A stretch of DNA of 5,789 nucleotides from CAIOJG01 sp964477455 (GTDB lineage: Bacteria; Patescibacteriota; Patescibacteriia; Magasanikbacterales; GWA2-37-8): contig CAYZHG010000101.1 in the NCBI GenBank assembly GCA_964477455.1, forward strand, positions 1 to 5,789, given 5' to 3'. Under the pieces are notes generated by a model. The model saw only the letters and a program-made list of their open reading frames with translations. It was not told where the DNA came from and searched no databases. The translations under genes were made by a program, and so were the position numbers. This document shows, piece after piece, positions 5,491 through 5,789 of the stretch. Position 1 is the first letter of the stretch, and each line of letters starts with the position of its first letter.

Positions 5491-5789
5491 ATAATTCTAG
5501 AAGTTTCCAATATATATTCTGGGCGTAATCTTTTAACAAAAATTGAAGAAATAATATAAATTACCGATAAAGTGATGGCCGTTACAAGCGCCTCGTTAAA
5601 AAACATTTTTAATAATAGTGGTGAAAATTCAACTGGTTGTGTTTTAATAAAGGAATTGGCGTATATCAAAAATATAAATATTAATCGATAAACAATCATG
5701 GTTATAAAGCTAGTAAAGAAAATAATAATTAAAGAACGGTTGGTAAAAAATGATAACAATAACCAATTCGCCAAAAGCAAGGCAGATAT
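5487..5789 (-). CDS. mreD: Probable rod shape-determining protein MreD (C-terminal part)
   Basis: The frame is open to the right edge of the window, so the start lies outside; the TTG at 5780 is probably just an internal leucine codon. The visible 100 residues are very hydrophobic. There are at least three membrane segments: one at the edge (LLLANWLLLSFF), a long pair of helices (SLIIIFFTSFITMIVY followed by LIFIFLIY), and a last helix (ALVTAITLSVIYIISSIFV) followed by a basic tail KRLRPEY. MreD is a small integral membrane protein of about 160-180 aa that works with MreB and MreC to organise lateral wall synthesis. The sequence itself is poorly conserved, so the call rests on hydrophobicity, length and position: its TGA stop overlaps the ATG of mrdA, the usual mreBCD-mrdA order. 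Another small membrane protein is possible but less likely. Confidence 0.7.
   Translation of the reverse strand: MSALLLANWLLLSFFTNRSLIIIFFTSFITMIVYRLIFIFLIYANSFIKTQPVEFSPLLLKMFFNEALVTAITLSVIYIISSIFVKRLRPEYILETSRII

Noticed and set aside
5487..5780. MreD as a complete 97-aa protein starting at TTG 5780.
   Set aside because: The frame stays open to the window edge and MreD is normally about 160 aa or more, so the gene is truncated by the window rather than short.
1..5789. Alternative genetic code with TGA read as glycine or tryptophan, as in some CPR lineages.
   Set aside because: All intact genes reach normal lengths with TGA as stop, and mreD ends at a TGA inside a classic ATGA overlap.
1..5789. 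Mobile element, CRISPR array, tRNA or defence system.
   Set aside because: No transposase or integrase motifs, regularly spaced repeats, terminal inverted repeats or tRNA-like folds were found in either strand.

Overview
The window is AT-rich bacterial DNA. It shows two convergent gene blocks that meet at a bidirectional terminator near position 2970. A compact mreD-mrdA-greA order, almost no Shine-Dalgarno sequences, short intergenic gaps and several small unnamed proteins fit a Candidate Phyla Radiation (Patescibacteria-like) genome, possibly from a metagenome assembly. That lineage is an inference: there is no rRNA or other decisive marker here. The standard bacterial code fits, because every intact gene reads through cleanly and TGA serves as a stop in mreD.

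The left block (1-2933) is on the + strand. It starts with the 3' end of an unrecognised gene (stop at 197). Next comes a short stretch (178-349) that looks like broken coding sequence, in which one base too many in each of two homopolymers would explain the frame changes. Then follow four intact genes: a 149-aa conserved protein of unknown function (398-847), an AEC-family permease (883-1815), a START-like AHSA1/SRPBCC protein (1906-2370) and a 180-aa orphan helical protein (2391-2933). A good sigma-70-type promoter (TGGACA, 17 bp, TATACT) lies directly before the SRPBCC gene, so that gene and the 180-aa gene probably form a two-gene transcript ending at the terminator at 2957-2987. This block reads as an accessory assortment rather than one pathway.

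The right block (2993-5789) is on the - strand and holds core functions. The C-terminal part of a probable MreD (running off the window) overlaps the start of mrdA/PBP2 by ATGA. PBP2 is the transpeptidase of lateral-wall peptidoglycan synthesis, and with MreD it belongs to the elongasome, which implies a rod-shaped or elongating cell with a peptidoglycan wall. greA, a transcript-cleavage factor, follows. It appears to have its own promoter, whose perfect TTGACA -35 box is built from the last codons of mrdA, and a small hairpin sits at the predicted 5' end of its mRNA.

I found no rRNA, tRNA, CRISPR array, insertion sequence, integrase or defence system, and nothing I would call an undescribed multi-gene system. 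The most notable points are the double-frameshifted remnant at the left edge, the Shine-Dalgarno-less TATATG start contexts, the greA promoter and hairpin inside the mrdA-greA junction, the variant PBP2 active-site region, and the two uncharacterised proteins.
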